NCBI RefSeq assembly: GCF_029542085.1
Contig: NZ_CP107036.1
Span: forward strand, 1,178,001 to 1,242,000
Source: Sphingobacterium sp. ML3W
GTDB taxonomy: Bacteria > Bacteroidota > Bacteroidia > Sphingobacteriales > Sphingobacteriaceae
DNA: 64,000 nucleotides
Reading direction: 5' to 3'
The position numbers and the translations under genes are program-made. A model generated the notes under the pieces. It saw only the letters and a list, made by a program, of their open reading frames with translations, searched no databases and was not told the origin of the DNA. This document shows, in pieces, positions 33,249 to 43,519 of this stretch. Within the stretch, counting starts at the first letter, position 1, and each line of letters starts with the position of its first letter.

Positions 33249-33911
33249 TCAATTTATCAAACCGGAAATGATATTGATAGTCAATGCCACCACGAATGTG
33301 TTAAGTGCAAAGGAGAGGAGACCGTGAAACAACGCAACCCGTCTTATCTTTTTCGATGAAATACCCACATCAGACACTTGAAATGTACAGCCCATGACAA
33401 AGGAAAAATACGCAAAATCCAAATAGTCCGGTTTGTCGTCCCCTGGGAACTCCAATCCACTGCCCTTGGAACCATTTTCATAATATAAACGTGCATAATG
33501 GAATGTGTAGATGGTATGAACCAGACACCAGGACGCCAGTATGGCTAGCATACAGATGACGATAATAAATGAATCACCAAGCTGTTTATCCTTAGTCGAT
33601 ATAATGATCATCAGTACAGAAATAAAACAGCTAACCGTAACTACTATTATAAATAGGGATACAAAAAGTCGGCTACCGTCTTCCTGTTGTGCTTTCTTAG
33701 CGATTGTGGTCACTGGCATGGTGTAAAACGTATACCAGGAGACCAATATATAGGAAATACAAAAGCCAAACCAACATAAAACCAAACTTAGCAAGGGTAG
33801 GGATTTAATTGGGGAGAAGATGTACACAAGTATAAAAACACAAATTGCGATTAGAGCCCGATGAATGGACTTCATTTGATGCAGGACTGTCTTTATGTTT
33901 TCCATGACCAT
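33249..33911 (-). CDS. DUF1345 family membrane protein
   Basis: 220 residues with about five transmembrane helices (for example ALIACVFILVYIFSPI, SLVLCWFGFCISYILVSWY, FIIVICMLAILASWCLV). The conserved DFAYFSFVMGCTFQVSDVGIS stretch near the C-terminus identifies DUF1345. An alternative ATG two codons inside (33905) is equally plausible. The function is unknown; the inner-membrane location is inferred. Three bases separate it from the upstream lipoprotein gene at 33915, so they are co-transcribed. Confidence 0.88.
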   Translation of the reverse strand: MVMENIKTVLHQMKSIHRALIAICVFILVYIFSPIKSLPLLSLVLCWFGFCISYILVSWYTFYTMPVTTIAKKAQQEDGSRLFVSLFIIVVTVSCFISVLMIIISTKDKQLGDSFIIVICMLAILASWCLVHTIYTFHYARLYYENGSKGSGLEFPGDDKPDYLDFAYFSFVMGCTFQVSDVGISSKKIRRVALFHGLLSFALNTFVVALTINIISGLIN

Positions 33912-33914
33912 AAA

Positions 33915-34724
33915 TTAACAATCGAACTGTTCACTCGCCTCGAAAATCAAAGGTTTTCCGCCATTGGAAAGAAATAGTAATGTAGTTTCTTCCTCATAGT
34001 GACTTGGATTGGAAAAGATAAAATCCAGCTGTCCATCACGATCTATATCACCAACAAACTGTGTAGACATAAATACATGATCATATTGGTCTTTTTGAAA
34101 TAAAGTTATTTCTTTAGCTCCCCCAAAGGTTGCATTAAGCTTGTAATGTGCGACTTCGTGAAATAGTTTTTCATGTCCCTTTTCATCGGTCTGCACTTCA
34201 GTGGATTTGATGTCTCCAAATCCTTTCAGAATAATCTGTTGTTTTCTAAAGTTATATTCTACGGATTCTTTGGGCCAGATTTCCGAATGGTTGATCTTTA
34301 TATTTTCCACAGCCCCCGGTTTTAATCCCTTTATATTCAGAAATAAAAGTGAGTTTCTTTTGGACTCGACACTTTTTGACGGAACCTGAGCACATTCATC
34401 ATAGCTATCCTTAATTTCATAACTCACTTTCTCCAGATAATATTTCCCCTCGCGCTCATAAAGATCAAACCAATCCTTATTCAATACAGCGGTTGGATCC
34501 TCTTTTTCCCAGATGCGATAACTGCGAACCAAAAAAATCTGTCCCTTTGAACTATCGGCCGCTGCCGAAATTGACACGCCTGTGCTGTCTTTCGACGTCA
34601 AAGATGAGCTATCTTTCGTGGCAACCGAATCTATTGGGGTATCATCTTTTTTCGTTGTGGGACTGTGGCAAGCTTGGATGAATAATAGTCCAAACAGTAA
34701 GGTAAAAGCAGAATAGCTGTTCAT
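33915..34724 (-). CDS. Lipoprotein with an FG-GAP-like C-terminus
   Basis: 269 residues. Lipobox FIQAC (Cys19) after a hydrophobic leader; a Ser/Thr/Asp-rich linker follows. The C-terminus carries FVGDIDRDGQLDFIFSNPS, a calcium-binding type FG-GAP/VCBS motif (DxDxDGxxD), often in surface-exposed repeat proteins, here a single copy. The family is unknown. It forms a tight pair with the DUF1345 membrane protein. Confidence 0.7.
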   Translation of the reverse strand: MNSYSAFTLLFGLLFIQACHSPTTKKDDTPIDSVATKDSSSLTSKDSTGVSISAAADSSKGQIFLVRSYRIWEKEDPTAVLNKDWFDLYEREGKYYLEKVSYEIKDSYDECAQVPSKSVESKRNSLLFLNIKGLKPGAVENIKINHSEIWPKESVEYNFRKQQIILKGFGDIKSTEVQTDEKGHEKLFHEVAHYKLNATFGGAKEITLFQKDQYDHVFMSTQFVGDIDRDGQLDFIFSNPSHYEEETTLLFLSNGGKPLIFEASEQFDC

Positions 34725-34784
34725 ATTATTGTGAATTTTTATTTAAATATATAAAAATTCACAATATATAAACCCTTAGCTTTG

Positions 34785-35774
34785 TTAGGAGAGTGCTTCC
34801 TTAAGTAAGGAAAATGATTTCAGGCATTTTTCATCGTCAAAGATATAGGAGGTCGCCATAATTTCATCGACTTTATGATCTTTGACAAATTTCTCTATCT
34901 CTGGGGCGATTTTATCTTTATCTCCCACAAAAGCACAGGAAGCCATGCTGTGTACAGCTTGTTCGATGGCCGGAATGCCTTTATAAATCACCTCTTCCGT
35001 TGGAGGCGATAAGGGTCTCCTTGTATTCGTTACTATGCCGGCAAATAAATTATAGAAGCTGGTTGATAAACACTCAGCCTCTTCTGTACTGTCTGCAGCA
35101 ATAACATTGACACAAGAAATAAAATAAGGTTTATCCAATACCTCCGATGGTACAAAGTTTTGATGATAGATCATACTTGCTGAGGCAAACTGAGCCGGTG
35201 CAAAATGCGTCGCAAAGGCGTAGGGAAGCCCTAAACTGGCCGCTAAATAAGCACTGTCCGTACTAGATCCTAGAATATAAAGGGGGATGTCCAGTCCTTC
35301 GCCAGGGAATGCTCGCACCTTTGCATCATAGTTATCGGTACTAAAATAACGCTGAAGATCTTTGACCTCCTGTGGAAACTGAAAGGCAGTATTTAGATTA
35401 TTTCTTCGCAAGGCCATTGCAGTTAATTGATCAGTACCTGGTGCGCGACCTAAGCCAAGATCAATTCGACCGGGAAATAACGTTTCCAATGTGCCAAATT
35501 GTTCGGCAATCACTAGTGGAGCATGATTAGGCAACATGATACCACCCGAACCTACTCTGATCCGGTCAGTATGTGAAGCAATATGTTGTATAAGCAGTGA
35601 GGTTGCCGAACTTGCGATATACTCCATATTATGGTGTTCAGCTACCCAGATTCTTTTAAAATCTAGTTTTTCGATATGTTGGGCAACTTTTACGCTGCGA
35701 GCGATAGCACTAGCTGCATTTTCTCCCTTTTTGACAGGAGCTAAATCTAATGCTGATAATACGATTTTATCCAT
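34785..35774 (-). CDS. LLM class flavin-dependent oxidoreductase
   Basis: 329 residues. Bacterial luciferase-like TIM barrel with [19 protein letters not shown] at the start, [26 protein letters not shown], and [11 protein letters not shown], which matches the MsnO8/YhbW-like group. It uses reduced FMN and O2. The substrate is unknown. Its N-terminal part reads cleanly from 35774. It is a single-gene unit. Confidence 0.9.
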   Translation of the reverse strand: MDKIVLSALDLAPVKKGENAASAIARSVKVAQHIEKLDFKRIWVAEHHNMEYIASSATSLLIQHIASHTDRIRVGSGGIMLPNHAPLVIAEQFGTLETLFPGRIDLGLGRAPGTDQLTAMALRRNNLNTAFQFPQEVKDLQRYFSTDNYDAKVRAFPGEGLDIPLYILGSSTDSAYLAASLGLPYAFATHFAPAQFASASMIYHQNFVPSEVLDKPYFISCVNVIAADSTEEAECLSTSFYNLFAGIVTNTRRPLSPPTEEVIYKGIPAIEQAVHSMASCAFVGDKDKIAPEIEKFVKDHKVDEIMATSYIFDDEKCLKSFSLLKEALS

Positions 35775-35820
35775 ACATTAAAATTACGGAGAAGAAATAG
35801 GACAATTGTAATGAAATTGT

Positions 35821-37008
35821 CTATTCTAGGATTCGCTGTGTATGTATGACAATAAGCTGATCATTCAATAGTGTTGTGAAGAAGCTAAAGGTGTCTCCGG
35901 TATCTTTAATCTTAAACTTCTTTTTTATCTCCTCCGTTTTTAATGGAAAATTTTTGGCGATAATATCAGCAATTAAAAGACTTTTCTTTTTCTTGAATTC
36001 TGTGAAAGATTCAACCTGTTTTATCATAAATATTTTACCCGGAAAATCAGGGGTTTTCTGATCCGATGTATATAAATGTGTGCTTTTGTGTAGTTTTTTT
36101 AACCCGAAACGATTGGCTATTGTTCTAAACGCACCAGCTTTGGTCAGGGCAACATCGGGCTCATAAAGATAGGATAAGGGGGCACTATAATCGACAAGGG
36201 TAGCCCGTTCCTCCTTATAAGTAAAAGAGATGATCTGTTGTTCCTCTTTAAAAAGTCGGACAGCGTGAATGACCGGCTCGCCTATGTATCCTTTCTCTTG
36301 AATAAAAATAAGCTCTTTACAATCATTTTGCAAAGAAACGACATAAACATCCTTTACATGGACTAACATGCTCAATGCTGAGGAGATATCCAATAATGGC
36401 GCAAGCTTGCTGATAATGACATCTGATCGTTCGAAAAAATCGTATTGCAGTGCAACCAGATTGGGTTCACATTCGTCCAGTAAAAATACTTTCTTATTTT
36501 GAACTCTACGCGAAGGGTCCAGATAGATATAATCAAAGTGCGCCTGTGGATTATTAAGTATGTAATCTACACCATTTGTGGCAATAACCTCGATATTTGC
36601 AGCAGACAATATCCTGGCATTATATGAAGAAATTTGTGCAAGATCAGGATTGAGTTCGCATGAAATCACTTGCTTTGCCCGCCTTGAAAAATAAAAGCTG
36701 TCGACACCAAAACCGCTTGTCGCATCAACTAAATTTGTACCTTCCTTAATAAGCGAACTTTTGAATAATGCCGTTTTTTCTGATGAACATTGTTCTAGAT
36801 TTAGTTTAGCAGGAAAATAGACTTCTGGAGTCCCTGCCCACAAAGGTATTTTAATCCGTGTACGCTGCTTACCATCGAGTTGTGCAGCTAATTCAGAAGA
36901 CGATATTCCTTCAAAAGGAGATTTCTTTAAAGCTATTTTAGTAGGAGACTCGCTCAGGTTTTTTTCTAAAAACAGCTGTACCTCCTTTTGAAGAATCGAT
37001 CTATTCAT
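35821..37008 (-). CDS. THUMP-like domain SAM-dependent methyltransferase
   Basis: 395 residues. Rossmann motifs LVDATSGFGVDSFYFSRRA and ISCELNPDLAQIS are followed by YIYLDPSRRVQNKK (motif IV, DPSR instead of DPPY) and a C-terminal THUMP-like region (IKQVESFTEFKKKKSLL, IADIIAKNFPLKTEEI). This Bacteroidota-specific family is thought to act on RNA, without a proven target. It begins right at the stop of the aspartokinase gene (no gap), so the two are co-transcribed, with aspartokinase first. Confidence 0.88.
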   Translation of the reverse strand: MNRSILQKEVQLFLEKNLSESPTKIALKKSPFEGISSSELAAQLDGKQRTRIKIPLWAGTPEVYFPAKLNLEQCSSEKTALFKSSLIKEGTNLVDATSGFGVDSFYFSRRAKQVISCELNPDLAQISSYNARILSAANIEVIATNGVDYILNNPQAHFDYIYLDPSRRVQNKKVFLLDECEPNLVALQYDFFERSDVIISKLAPLLDISSALSMLVHVKDVYVVSLQNDCKELIFIQEKGYIGEPVIHAVRLFKEEQQIISFTYKEERATLVDYSAPLSYLYEPDVALTKAGAFRTIANRFGLKKLHKSTHLYTSDQKTPDFPGKIFMIKQVESFTEFKKKKSLLIADIIAKNFPLKTEEIKKKFKIKDTGDTFSFFTTLLNDQLIVIHTQRILE

Positions 37009-38271
37009 TTATATTTTCTTAACAAGAAGCTGGCACGTATATCTATCCTTTAATTCACTGATCACCTCTTTATCAACCAAAACACGGTCGATAGTTTCCT
37101 GGTTATAATAACGGATCGTGATTAATTCAAGACCAGACTCATAAGTAACTTTAAATCGTTGCTCAAGATCGTTAATTAAATCCACCAGATTCTTTCCCGT
37201 GTCATCCACTGAGACTGTGAAATTGATTGCTGTGTTGTGCATCATATTTATTTTGATGCGATGTTCATGGAATAGATTAAAGATATCTCTGAGGTTATCT
37301 TCCACGATAAAAGAAAAATCCCGAGGCGAAATGGAAATAAAAATCTGATTTACTTTAAATATAAACGAAGGAACCGGTAATGTCTGATTTGTACTTCGAA
37401 TTATCGTTCCGGGAGACTCCGGATCAACAAAAGAACGCACATTTAAGGCAATTTTCTTATTCTGCAGTGGTTTGATCGTTTTTGGGTGAATTACGGTCGC
37501 ACCATAATAGGTAAGTTCGATCGCATCCGTATAAGATAGTTCAGGGATCAATTCAGTTTTTTCAAACCATTTAGGATCAGCATTGAGTACACCTGGGACG
37601 TCTTTCCAGATTGTTACATTTTCGGCATTTAAACAAGACGCAAATATCGCTGCGGAATAATCAGATCCTTCACGACCCAATGTTGTTGTAAAGTTCTCAG
37701 ATGTAGATCCTAGAAAACCTTGTGTAATGACAATGTATTCGTCTAATATGGATGGAAGTTCAGCACGGATTTTTTCCTCTGTTTTGTTCCAGTCAACTGC
37801 AGCCTCTCGATAGGTGTTATCAGTTAGAATATAATCACGGGCATCTAACCATTTTACTTTCTCTCCAATAAAGGCAACATAGGCAGCGACAATTTTAGTC
37901 GATATCAATTCACCCATGGATACAATTTGGTCAAAGAGATAGTCATAAGAATCTTGCGGATCCTCTTCCAAAATCCATTCGATCTCGACGAAACAATTGG
38001 CAATTTCATCGAATATTGGGTGTTCACCATCAGGAAATAGGTCCTGAAGAATTTGAAAATGGAATGCTTTGGCATCTTCAAGGGTTTGAAGCTGCAACCC
38101 TGTATTGTTATAATATTCTCTGGTCAATTTCTCCAGAAGGTTTGTCGTCTTACCCATGGCAGAGATAACGACCAACAAAGCTTCACCTTTGTATTTCGAA
38201 ATAATCTTTGCTGAATTTCTGACACTTTCCGCATCTTTTACTGATGCACCTCCAAATTTAAAAACCTGCAT
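37009..38271 (-). CDS. Aspartate kinase (monofunctional)
   Basis: 420 residues. Begins MQVFKFGGASVKDAESVRN with the FKFGGAS ATP site; then LVVISAMGKTTNLL, FIAxG-like TLGREGSDYSAAI, and IWKDVPGVLNADP. The C-terminal part holds ACT-type regulatory repeats (VNQIFISISPRDFSFIVED). Phosphorylates aspartate at the head of the Lys/Met/Thr pathway. No homoserine dehydrogenase domain is fused. Regulation by Lys or Thr is expected from the ACT domains but not demonstrable by sequence. Linked to a THUMP-like methyltransferase. Confidence 0.95.
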   Translation of the reverse strand: MQVFKFGGASVKDAESVRNSAKIISKYKGEALLVVISAMGKTTNLLEKLTREYYNNTGLQLQTLEDAKAFHFQILQDLFPDGEHPIFDEIANCFVEIEWILEEDPQDSYDYLFDQIVSMGELISTKIVAAYVAFIGEKVKWLDARDYILTDNTYREAAVDWNKTEEKIRAELPSILDEYIVITQGFLGSTSENFTTTLGREGSDYSAAIFASCLNAENVTIWKDVPGVLNADPKWFEKTELIPELSYTDAIELTYYGATVIHPKTIKPLQNKKIALNVRSFVDPESPGTIIRSTNQTLPVPSFIFKVNQIFISISPRDFSFIVEDNLRDIFNLFHEHRIKINMMHNTAINFTVSVDDTGKNLVDLINDLEQRFKVTYESGLELITIRYYNQETIDRVLVDKEVISELKDRYTCQLLVKKI

Positions 38272-38296
38272 TTATTTTATTGAGTTTAGTTGATTG

Positions 38297-39088
38297 CTAA
38301 TTGATACTATTGATATAATGTAATCCTTTTTCTGACATTAGATCTTTGATAGCGGTGTAAGGGATGCGTAATTCTGTACTACCTTCCGCATAGGATTTAA
38401 TTTCATAGATATTATAGTAGAATAATAATTCGTTTTTTTCAAACGTAAAATTATCTGCGAGTGAAAACTTGCCCTCTTCAAAAAAATACTTACCATTTAA
38501 GGAATCATCCTTATTTAATCCTTCTTGTTTACGAAAGCATTGTTCGACTATTGTTGTAAATCTACCTTTATCTTCTTTACGAATAATATCGTCAATTGTG
38601 ATAGAACGATTAGACTGCCTATCAAAGTTTGAATATAATGTTACATGGTCGCCATGAGCTCCACCAGTATATTCTTCCTGTTTCGTTCGTATAGCAAGAT
38701 AGACCGGTGTGTTAGCAACTACATCTACCTGAAGATCTCGATTCCAGGTCGCAGTAGATTTGCCGTTGTTATCATCCACATATTCATTGTAAGCACTGAT
38801 AAAACGATGGGCGGCTTCTTCCATGCTTGTATCTCCTTCGAGATGAACAATAGATGAAACAAGATCATTGATTTTTACTTCATCGAATACCGGATAGCTT
38901 GCCCGAAAGTATGTGGTATCCAGCTGATCATCTCCTTTTAGAAAATAATTACTATGCTCATCAACCATTTTTTTATGATATGAGAGTGTATCTCCAGTTT
39001 GAGCAAGAGAAGGTGCGGCACTTTTGTTTTGACATGAATACAAAAAACTGCCTATAAATAAAATTTTCAAAAAAAGATAAAACCGCAT
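38297..39088 (-). CDS. DUF3298/RsiV-like lipoprotein
   Basis: 263 residues. Lipobox FLYSC (Cys19) and a linker NKSAAPSLAQT. The pattern FRASYPVFDEVKI, then YTGGAHGDHVTLYSNFD, ISAYNEYVD and the C-terminal YNIYEIKSYAEGSTELRIPYT match the DUF4163-DUF3298 (RsiV-type) fold, GGAHG being the best-kept piece. In RsiV the fold senses lysozyme, but no sigma factor is near. The function here is unknown. It lies 25 bases upstream of the aspartokinase gene and may share its transcript. Confidence 0.82.
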   Translation of the reverse strand: MRFYLFLKILFIGSFLYSCQNKSAAPSLAQTGDTLSYHKKMVDEHSNYFLKGDDQLDTTYFRASYPVFDEVKINDLVSSIVHLEGDTSMEEAAHRFISAYNEYVDDNNGKSTATWNRDLQVDVVANTPVYLAIRTKQEEYTGGAHGDHVTLYSNFDRQSNRSITIDDIIRKEDKGRFTTIVEQCFRKQEGLNKDDSLNGKYFFEEGKFSLADNFTFEKNELLFYYNIYEIKSYAEGSTELRIPYTAIKDLMSEKGLHYINSIN

Positions 39089-39112
39089 TGAATTGATTGC
39101 TTCCCCTCTAAT

Positions 39113-39565
39113 TTAATATGTGATTGATACATTAATCCACTCCGAATCAAAATCAGCTTTATACCGCTCGTAGAATTTTATAGCAGACTCGTTCCAGTCC
39201 AAAACTTGCCATACCATGCCATGATAACCGCATTCTTTGCCGTAGGCCAGTGTTCGGTCAAAGAGTTGTTTACCCATTCCCAGTCCACGCATTTTTTCGG
39301 TGACGATTAAATCTTCCAAGTAAAGTCTTCTTCCTTTCCAGGTGGAGTATCTGACGTAATATAATGAAATTCCAACAATTTCTTCGCCAACTTCCGCTAC
39401 AAACGCACCCCAAATAGGGTTATGTCCAAATCCAGCTTCTTCAAACTCCGAAAGAGAAACGGTCACCTCATCCGGTGCTTTCTCATAGATAGCCAATTCT
39501 TTGATTAGCTCAAGCATTTGTGGGCAATCCGATTTAATTGCTGCGCGTATAATTGGTTTAGTCAT
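39113..39565 (-). CDS. GNAT family N-acetyltransferase
   Basis: 150 residues with the GNAT core: IRAAIKSDCPQMLELIKELA, the central strand GISLYYVRYSTWKGRRLYLEDL, the acetyl-CoA loop VTEKMRGLGMGKQLF, and AYGKECGYHGMVWQVLDWNESAIKFYERY. The WKGRxLYLEDLxV..RGxGxGK..WN..AI.FYE pattern is the one of diamine/spermine N-acetyltransferases (SSAT-like). The substrate is likely a polyamine or other amine. Overlaps the YggS frame by 8 bases, so translation is coupled. Confidence 0.9.
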   Translation of the reverse strand: MTKPIIRAAIKSDCPQMLELIKELAIYEKAPDEVTVSLSEFEEAGFGHNPIWGAFVAEVGEEIVGISLYYVRYSTWKGRRLYLEDLIVTEKMRGLGMGKQLFDRTLAYGKECGYHGMVWQVLDWNESAIKFYERYKADFDSEWINVSITY

Positions 39566-40250
39566 TGTTTTTATAATGTTTAATTACTCTTTTACCAAAG
39601 ATTGTACTTCCAATACGGACCATGGTAGATCCCTCTTCAATTGCTAATTTATAGTCCGAAGACATCCCCATAGAAAGGATCTTAAAATAGTCGTCTTTAC
39701 GGTAGAAGCTGGCTTTAACTCCATCAAATAACATTTTTAATTCGTAGAACTCTGCTTTGATCACTTTTTCATTGTCTGTATTGGATGCAATTCCCATCAG
39801 GCCACAAATTCGGATATTTTTTAGTTCCAGGAATTCTTCATCACGAAGCAGCTCGATCAATTCGGCATGATCCAAACCGAACTTGGTATCCTCGTCAGCA
39901 ATATATACTTGCAATAAACAATCGATGGTACGATTCGCTTTTAACGCATGTTTATTAATTTCCTTTAGTAGTTTTAAGGAATCAACAGAAGCAATTAGGC
40001 TAACAAATGGAGCAATATATTTCACCTTATTTGTCTGTAGATGTCCAATCATATGCCATTGAATATCTTTGGGTAAGAGTTCTGCTTTCTCAATTAATTC
40101 TTGAACATGATTTTCGCCAAAAATACGTTGTCCAGCCTCATAGGCTTCCATGATTTCTGAATTGGACTTTGTCTTTGAAACTGCTACAAGCTGAACGCCC
40201 TTTACTTCAGTTTCCAATCTTAAAGCTTCTAAATTACTCGCAATACTCAT
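39558..40250 (-). CDS. YggS family PLP-binding protein
   Basis: 230 residues from MSIASNLEALR; an upstream in-frame start at 40313 overlaps the divergent gene's promoter and is rejected. The PLP lysine is Lys26 in LVAVSKTKS, with FGENHVQEL, WHMIGHLQTNKVKYI, GLMGIAS and LSMGMSSDYKLAIEEGSTMVRIG-type ends. Monomeric, it holds PLP and affects amino-acid and B6 balance; it is not an enzyme with a known turnover. Upstream and overlapping with the GNAT gene; divergent from the DUF4296 gene. Confidence 0.94.
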   Translation of the reverse strand: MSIASNLEALRLETEVKGVQLVAVSKTKSNSEIMEAYEAGQRIFGENHVQELIEKAELLPKDIQWHMIGHLQTNKVKYIAPFVSLIASVDSLKLLKEINKHALKANRTIDCLLQVYIADEDTKFGLDHAELIELLRDEEFLELKNIRICGLMGIASNTDNEKVIKAEFYELKMLFDGVKASFYRKDDYFKILSMGMSSDYKLAIEEGSTMVRIGSTIFGKRVIKHYKNND

Positions 40251-40322
40251 TTCCGATATAGTTTGATGATGTAAAAAGTGCCAAATGTCGGTGCTTTTTG
40301 TAAATTTGTACAAAACTACGAA

Positions 40323-41078
40323 ATGCTACGATTAATACTGAATCTACTTGCGGTGATTTTTTTATTTGGTTCCTGTGTTAAACCAGAGGAGAAGGATATT
40401 ATTTCACAAAGCAAATTTGTAAATGCTTTGACAGAAATCCAATTGACAGATTCATATCTCAATATTTTGCCCATTGATAGTGCACGCAAAGTGATGGTGC
40501 CTTTGTATCAGGTGACGTTTGATAAATACGGACTGGATTCCGTTTCCTTTAAAAAGAATCTGGACTATTACGGCAAAGATGCTGAGGTTATGTCAGCCAT
40601 TTACAAGAAAGTGGAAGATAACTTGACGAAGGAGAATAAGTTTTATACGGATATCGAACGTAAAAAGCAAGATTCTATCCGAACGAGGGATTCGATTGTC
40701 AATGCAAGGATTCAGGATAGTACGAGTCGTGTGATGCGACAACAGCAACAGTATCAAGAACGTATTGCTGCACTTATCCACTACAAACCAAATAAGGAGA
40801 AATTCAGTTTTAAAGAAGCTTCTTCGTTGTTTAACAAAAATTTCCAACAGAAAACAGGTGTTAGTTTGGACAGCTATTTAATGAACCAGCTATCTATAGG
40901 TAGTTCAATAACCCCAGCTGGATCACCGCCGCCTACTTCCTCTGGAAATCCTGTGTCCCCAGCGACAACACCTGGCGTTTCGGCAAAGGACACAACGTTA
41001 CCAAAACACATGGAGCAAAGGCTTGAAAAACCTATTCTTACTCCACCACAGGCATTAAAGCCTGTATCAAAACTTTAA
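40323..41078 (+). CDS. DUF4296 lipoprotein
   Basis: 251 residues from MLRLILNLL (an ATG at 40278 is rejected, since it has no leader). Lipobox LFGSC with Cys18. The core ALTEIQLTDSYLNIL and MVPLYQVTFDKYGLDSVSF matches DUF4296, a short Bacteroidota domain. A charged helical stretch and a Pro/Ser-rich tail (STP-type linker) follow. The function is unknown. It is directly upstream of mutS2 (20-base gap), and this pair recurs in the phylum. Confidence 0.82.
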   Translation: MLRLILNLLAVIFLFGSCVKPEEKDIISQSKFVNALTEIQLTDSYLNILPIDSARKVMVPLYQVTFDKYGLDSVSFKKNLDYYGKDAEVMSAIYKKVEDNLTKENKFYTDIERKKQDSIRTRDSIVNARIQDSTSRVMRQQQQYQERIAALIHYKPNKEKFSFKEASSLFNKNFQQKTGVSLDSYLMNQLSIGSSITPAGSPPPTSSGNPVSPATTPGVSAKDTTLPKHMEQRLEKPILTPPQALKPVSKL

Positions 41079-41098
41079 CCATCAAAGAATATAATTTT

Positions 41099-43471
41099 AT
41101 GGTATATCCATTAAATGCGATAGATAAGCTCGGCTTTTCCGAGATAAAAGATAAAATAAAACAAAAATGCCTGAGTGAATCGGGTCGTGAACTGGTCGAA
41201 AAAATTCAACCACAAACTCGCTATGATCAGATAGATCGCTTTTTGAGACAGACAAGCGAATTCAAAGATCTTCTTGTCAACGACGGGGCATTTCCAGTCG
41301 AGAATTTTTTTCCTTTAAAATCCATTATTGAAAAAGCGAGGGTGGAAGGCGCCTTTCTACTTGAAGAAGAGTTTTTTCGTGTCCTGTTATCCTTGAAAAC
41401 TGTTTATGCCATCATTCGCTATTTTAACGAAAGAGAAGGCCTTTATCCGAATTTGGAAGTGCTATTTGAGCATTTACCTATCGAGAAGGGAATCATCCGT
41501 GATATTGAAATAGTGATTGACGAGCGAGGAAAACTCAAAAATAATGCGTCACGCTTATTGCTCGAAATCACTCAACAAATACAACGGGCAGAACAAGATG
41601 CGCTCAAACGTATAAATAGTATCTTCAAAAATGCCCAGGACAGCGGATGGACGGCGGATGGCAATTTGACTGTACGCGATGGACGTCTATGTATTCCGAT
41701 CTTGGCTGAAAATAAAAGGAAGCTTAAAGGATTGATTCATGACGAGTCGGCGACAGGACAAACGGCTTATATTGAGCCAGAAGAAGTATTTCAGCTGAAC
41801 AATAAAATTAGAGATCTTGAATTTGAGCGCAGGAGGGAGGTCATCCGAATTCTTGTGGAACTCACAGATAAAGTGCGTCCGCATCTCCCTTTATTGTTAT
41901 CCTATCATGGTTTGTTGACCAAGGTTGATTTTGTTAGAGCCAAAGCATTGTTTGCCTTGGATATTGAGGCCGAAATGCCTGAACTGTCCAAAGAAGCGGA
42001 GATCAATCTCATCAATGCCCGTCACCCATTGCTCATACTTAACGAACACCATAAAGGAACTGTAGTTCCTTTGAATATACAAATCGACCAGTTACAACGT
42101 GTTATTGTTGTCTCCGGACCAAATGCCGGTGGTAAGTCAGTCTGTATGAAGACGGTGGGCTTGCTACAGATTATGGTGCAATCAGGTCTATTGATCCCGG
42201 CTGAGCCGACTACGAAAGTAGGTGTATTCAAGCAAATATTTGCTGATATTGGTGACGATCAATCTATAGAGAGTGACCTCAGTACGTACAGTGCACACTT
42301 GTCGAAAATGAAGTATTTTACGGAATTCGCCAATGGACGCACCTTGGTACTCATTGATGAATTCGGTACCGGAACAGACCCTCTATTTGGTGGACCTATT
42401 GCCGAAGCCGTATTGGAATCGTTGAACAAAAAGCAGATTAGAGGCGTTGTAACAACCCATTACTCAAACTTAAAGGTATTTGCGAGCAATACAACGGGTC
42501 TGGAGAATGCTTCCATGTTGTTCGATAACCGCGAGATGCGTCCAATGTACATTCTCCAGATCGGTAAACCTGGAAGCTCCTATGCCTTCGAAATTGCACA
42601 GAAAATAGGGCTAGGAAAGGATATTCTAGAAGCCGCCAAAGGGAAAATCGGTGTACAACAGAAAAAGGTAGATACCTTGTTGATCGATCTTGAACGTGAG
42701 AAGAAAGAGGTGTTTGATACAAAAGTTGCCATCAATAAAAGAGAGAAAGAACTTGAATCTCTTAAATCGGAGTACTTGGAATTGCAAGAGTATCTTGAAG
42801 AAAATAAGCGGGTTATCCTGAAAAAAGCCAAAGAGGAGGCTCAGGAAATCATCAGAAACTCCAATAAATTAATCGAAAATACGGTTGCACAGATCAAATC
42901 AGCGAAAGCTGATAAGGAGAAAACCCGTGAATTGCGCAGTAATCTGGATCAAGCTTTGAAAGCTGTTTTGCCGAAAGAGCAAACAGTAAAGCATGTCATT
43001 AAGGAAAAAGTAATGGAATCCTCGGAACTAAGTATAGGCGACTGGGTTCAAATTATTGATAATGGTGCTGAAGCACGGGTTGTAGAGATAGCAAAAAATA
43101 ATTTGATTCTTGCTATGGGAGAATTGAGAACAGTACAGAAGCGAAAGAATGTCATTAAGCTCGAAGGACGTGAAAACAAGAAATCAGCAAAAAGCTTATC
43201 TAAATCATTGTCTGCGGGTACTGTGGCAGATTTTAATCCTGAACTTGACCTCAGAGGGATGCGCACCGAAGATGCGTTGAATGAATTGGAGAAAGTACTG
43301 GACAGGGCTGTTATGGTAGGCTACCCATCTTTAAAAATTATCCACGGTAAAGGAGACGGCATTTTACGAAAATTCATTCGAGATTACTTGCGTAAATACA
43401 GCCATGTCAGCCGGTTTGAAGATGAACATCAAGACCGCGGTGGAGACGGAATAACTTACGCTTATTTATAG
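41099..43471 (+). CDS. mutS2: Endonuclease MutS2
   Basis: 790 residues. MutS-type core without the mismatch-reading domain: clamp/lever helices, then Walker A SGPNAGGKS (about 338-346), Walker B LVLIDEFGTGTDP and the ST motif. A coiled-coil follows (IDLEREKKEVFDTKVAINK). The C-terminal Smr nuclease domain has LDLRGMRTEDAL and IIHGKGDGILRKF. Acts in recombination suppression or ribosome-collision rescue, not in mismatch repair. Complete; followed by a bidirectional terminator. Confidence 0.96.
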   Translation: MVYPLNAIDKLGFSEIKDKIKQKCLSESGRELVEKIQPQTRYDQIDRFLRQTSEFKDLLVNDGAFPVENFFPLKSIIEKARVEGAFLLEEEFFRVLLSLKTVYAIIRYFNEREGLYPNLEVLFEHLPIEKGIIRDIEIVIDERGKLKNNASRLLLEITQQIQRAEQDALKRINSIFKNAQDSGWTADGNLTVRDGRLCIPILAENKRKLKGLIHDESATGQTAYIEPEEVFQLNNKIRDLEFERRREVIRILVELTDKVRPHLPLLLSYHGLLTKVDFVRAKALFALDIEAEMPELSKEAEINLINARHPLLILNEHHKGTVVPLNIQIDQLQRVIVVSGPNAGGKSVCMKTVGLLQIMVQSGLLIPAEPTTKVGVFKQIFADIGDDQSIESDLSTYSAHLSKMKYFTEFANGRTLVLIDEFGTGTDPLFGGPIAEAVLESLNKKQIRGVVTTHYSNLKVFASNTTGLENASMLFDNREMRPMYILQIGKPGSSYAFEIAQKIGLGKDILEAAKGKIGVQQKKVDTLLIDLEREKKEVFDTKVAINKREKELESLKSEYLELQEYLEENKRVILKKAKEEAQEIIRNSNKLIENTVAQIKSAKADKEKTRELRSNLDQALKAVLPKEQTVKHVIKEKVMESSELSIGDWVQIIDNGAEARVVEIAKNNLILAMGELRTVQKRKNVIKLEGRENKKSAKSLSKSLSAGTVADFNPELDLRGMRTEDALNELEKVLDRAVMVGYPSLKIIHGKGDGILRKFIRDYLRKYSHVSRFEDEHQDRGGDGITYAYL

Positions 43472-43474
43472 CAA

Positions 43475-43513
43475 TAAAAAGAACTCGCAGGTGTAAGATG
43501 CGAGTTCTTTTTT
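43475..43513. terminator. Bidirectional terminator after mutS2
   Basis: AAAAAGAACTCGCA pairs with TGCGAGTTCTTTTT around a 9-base loop, with A- and T-runs on both sides. It separates mutS2 from the convergent membrane-protein gene. Confidence 0.85.
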
Positions 43514-43519
43514 ACCTTT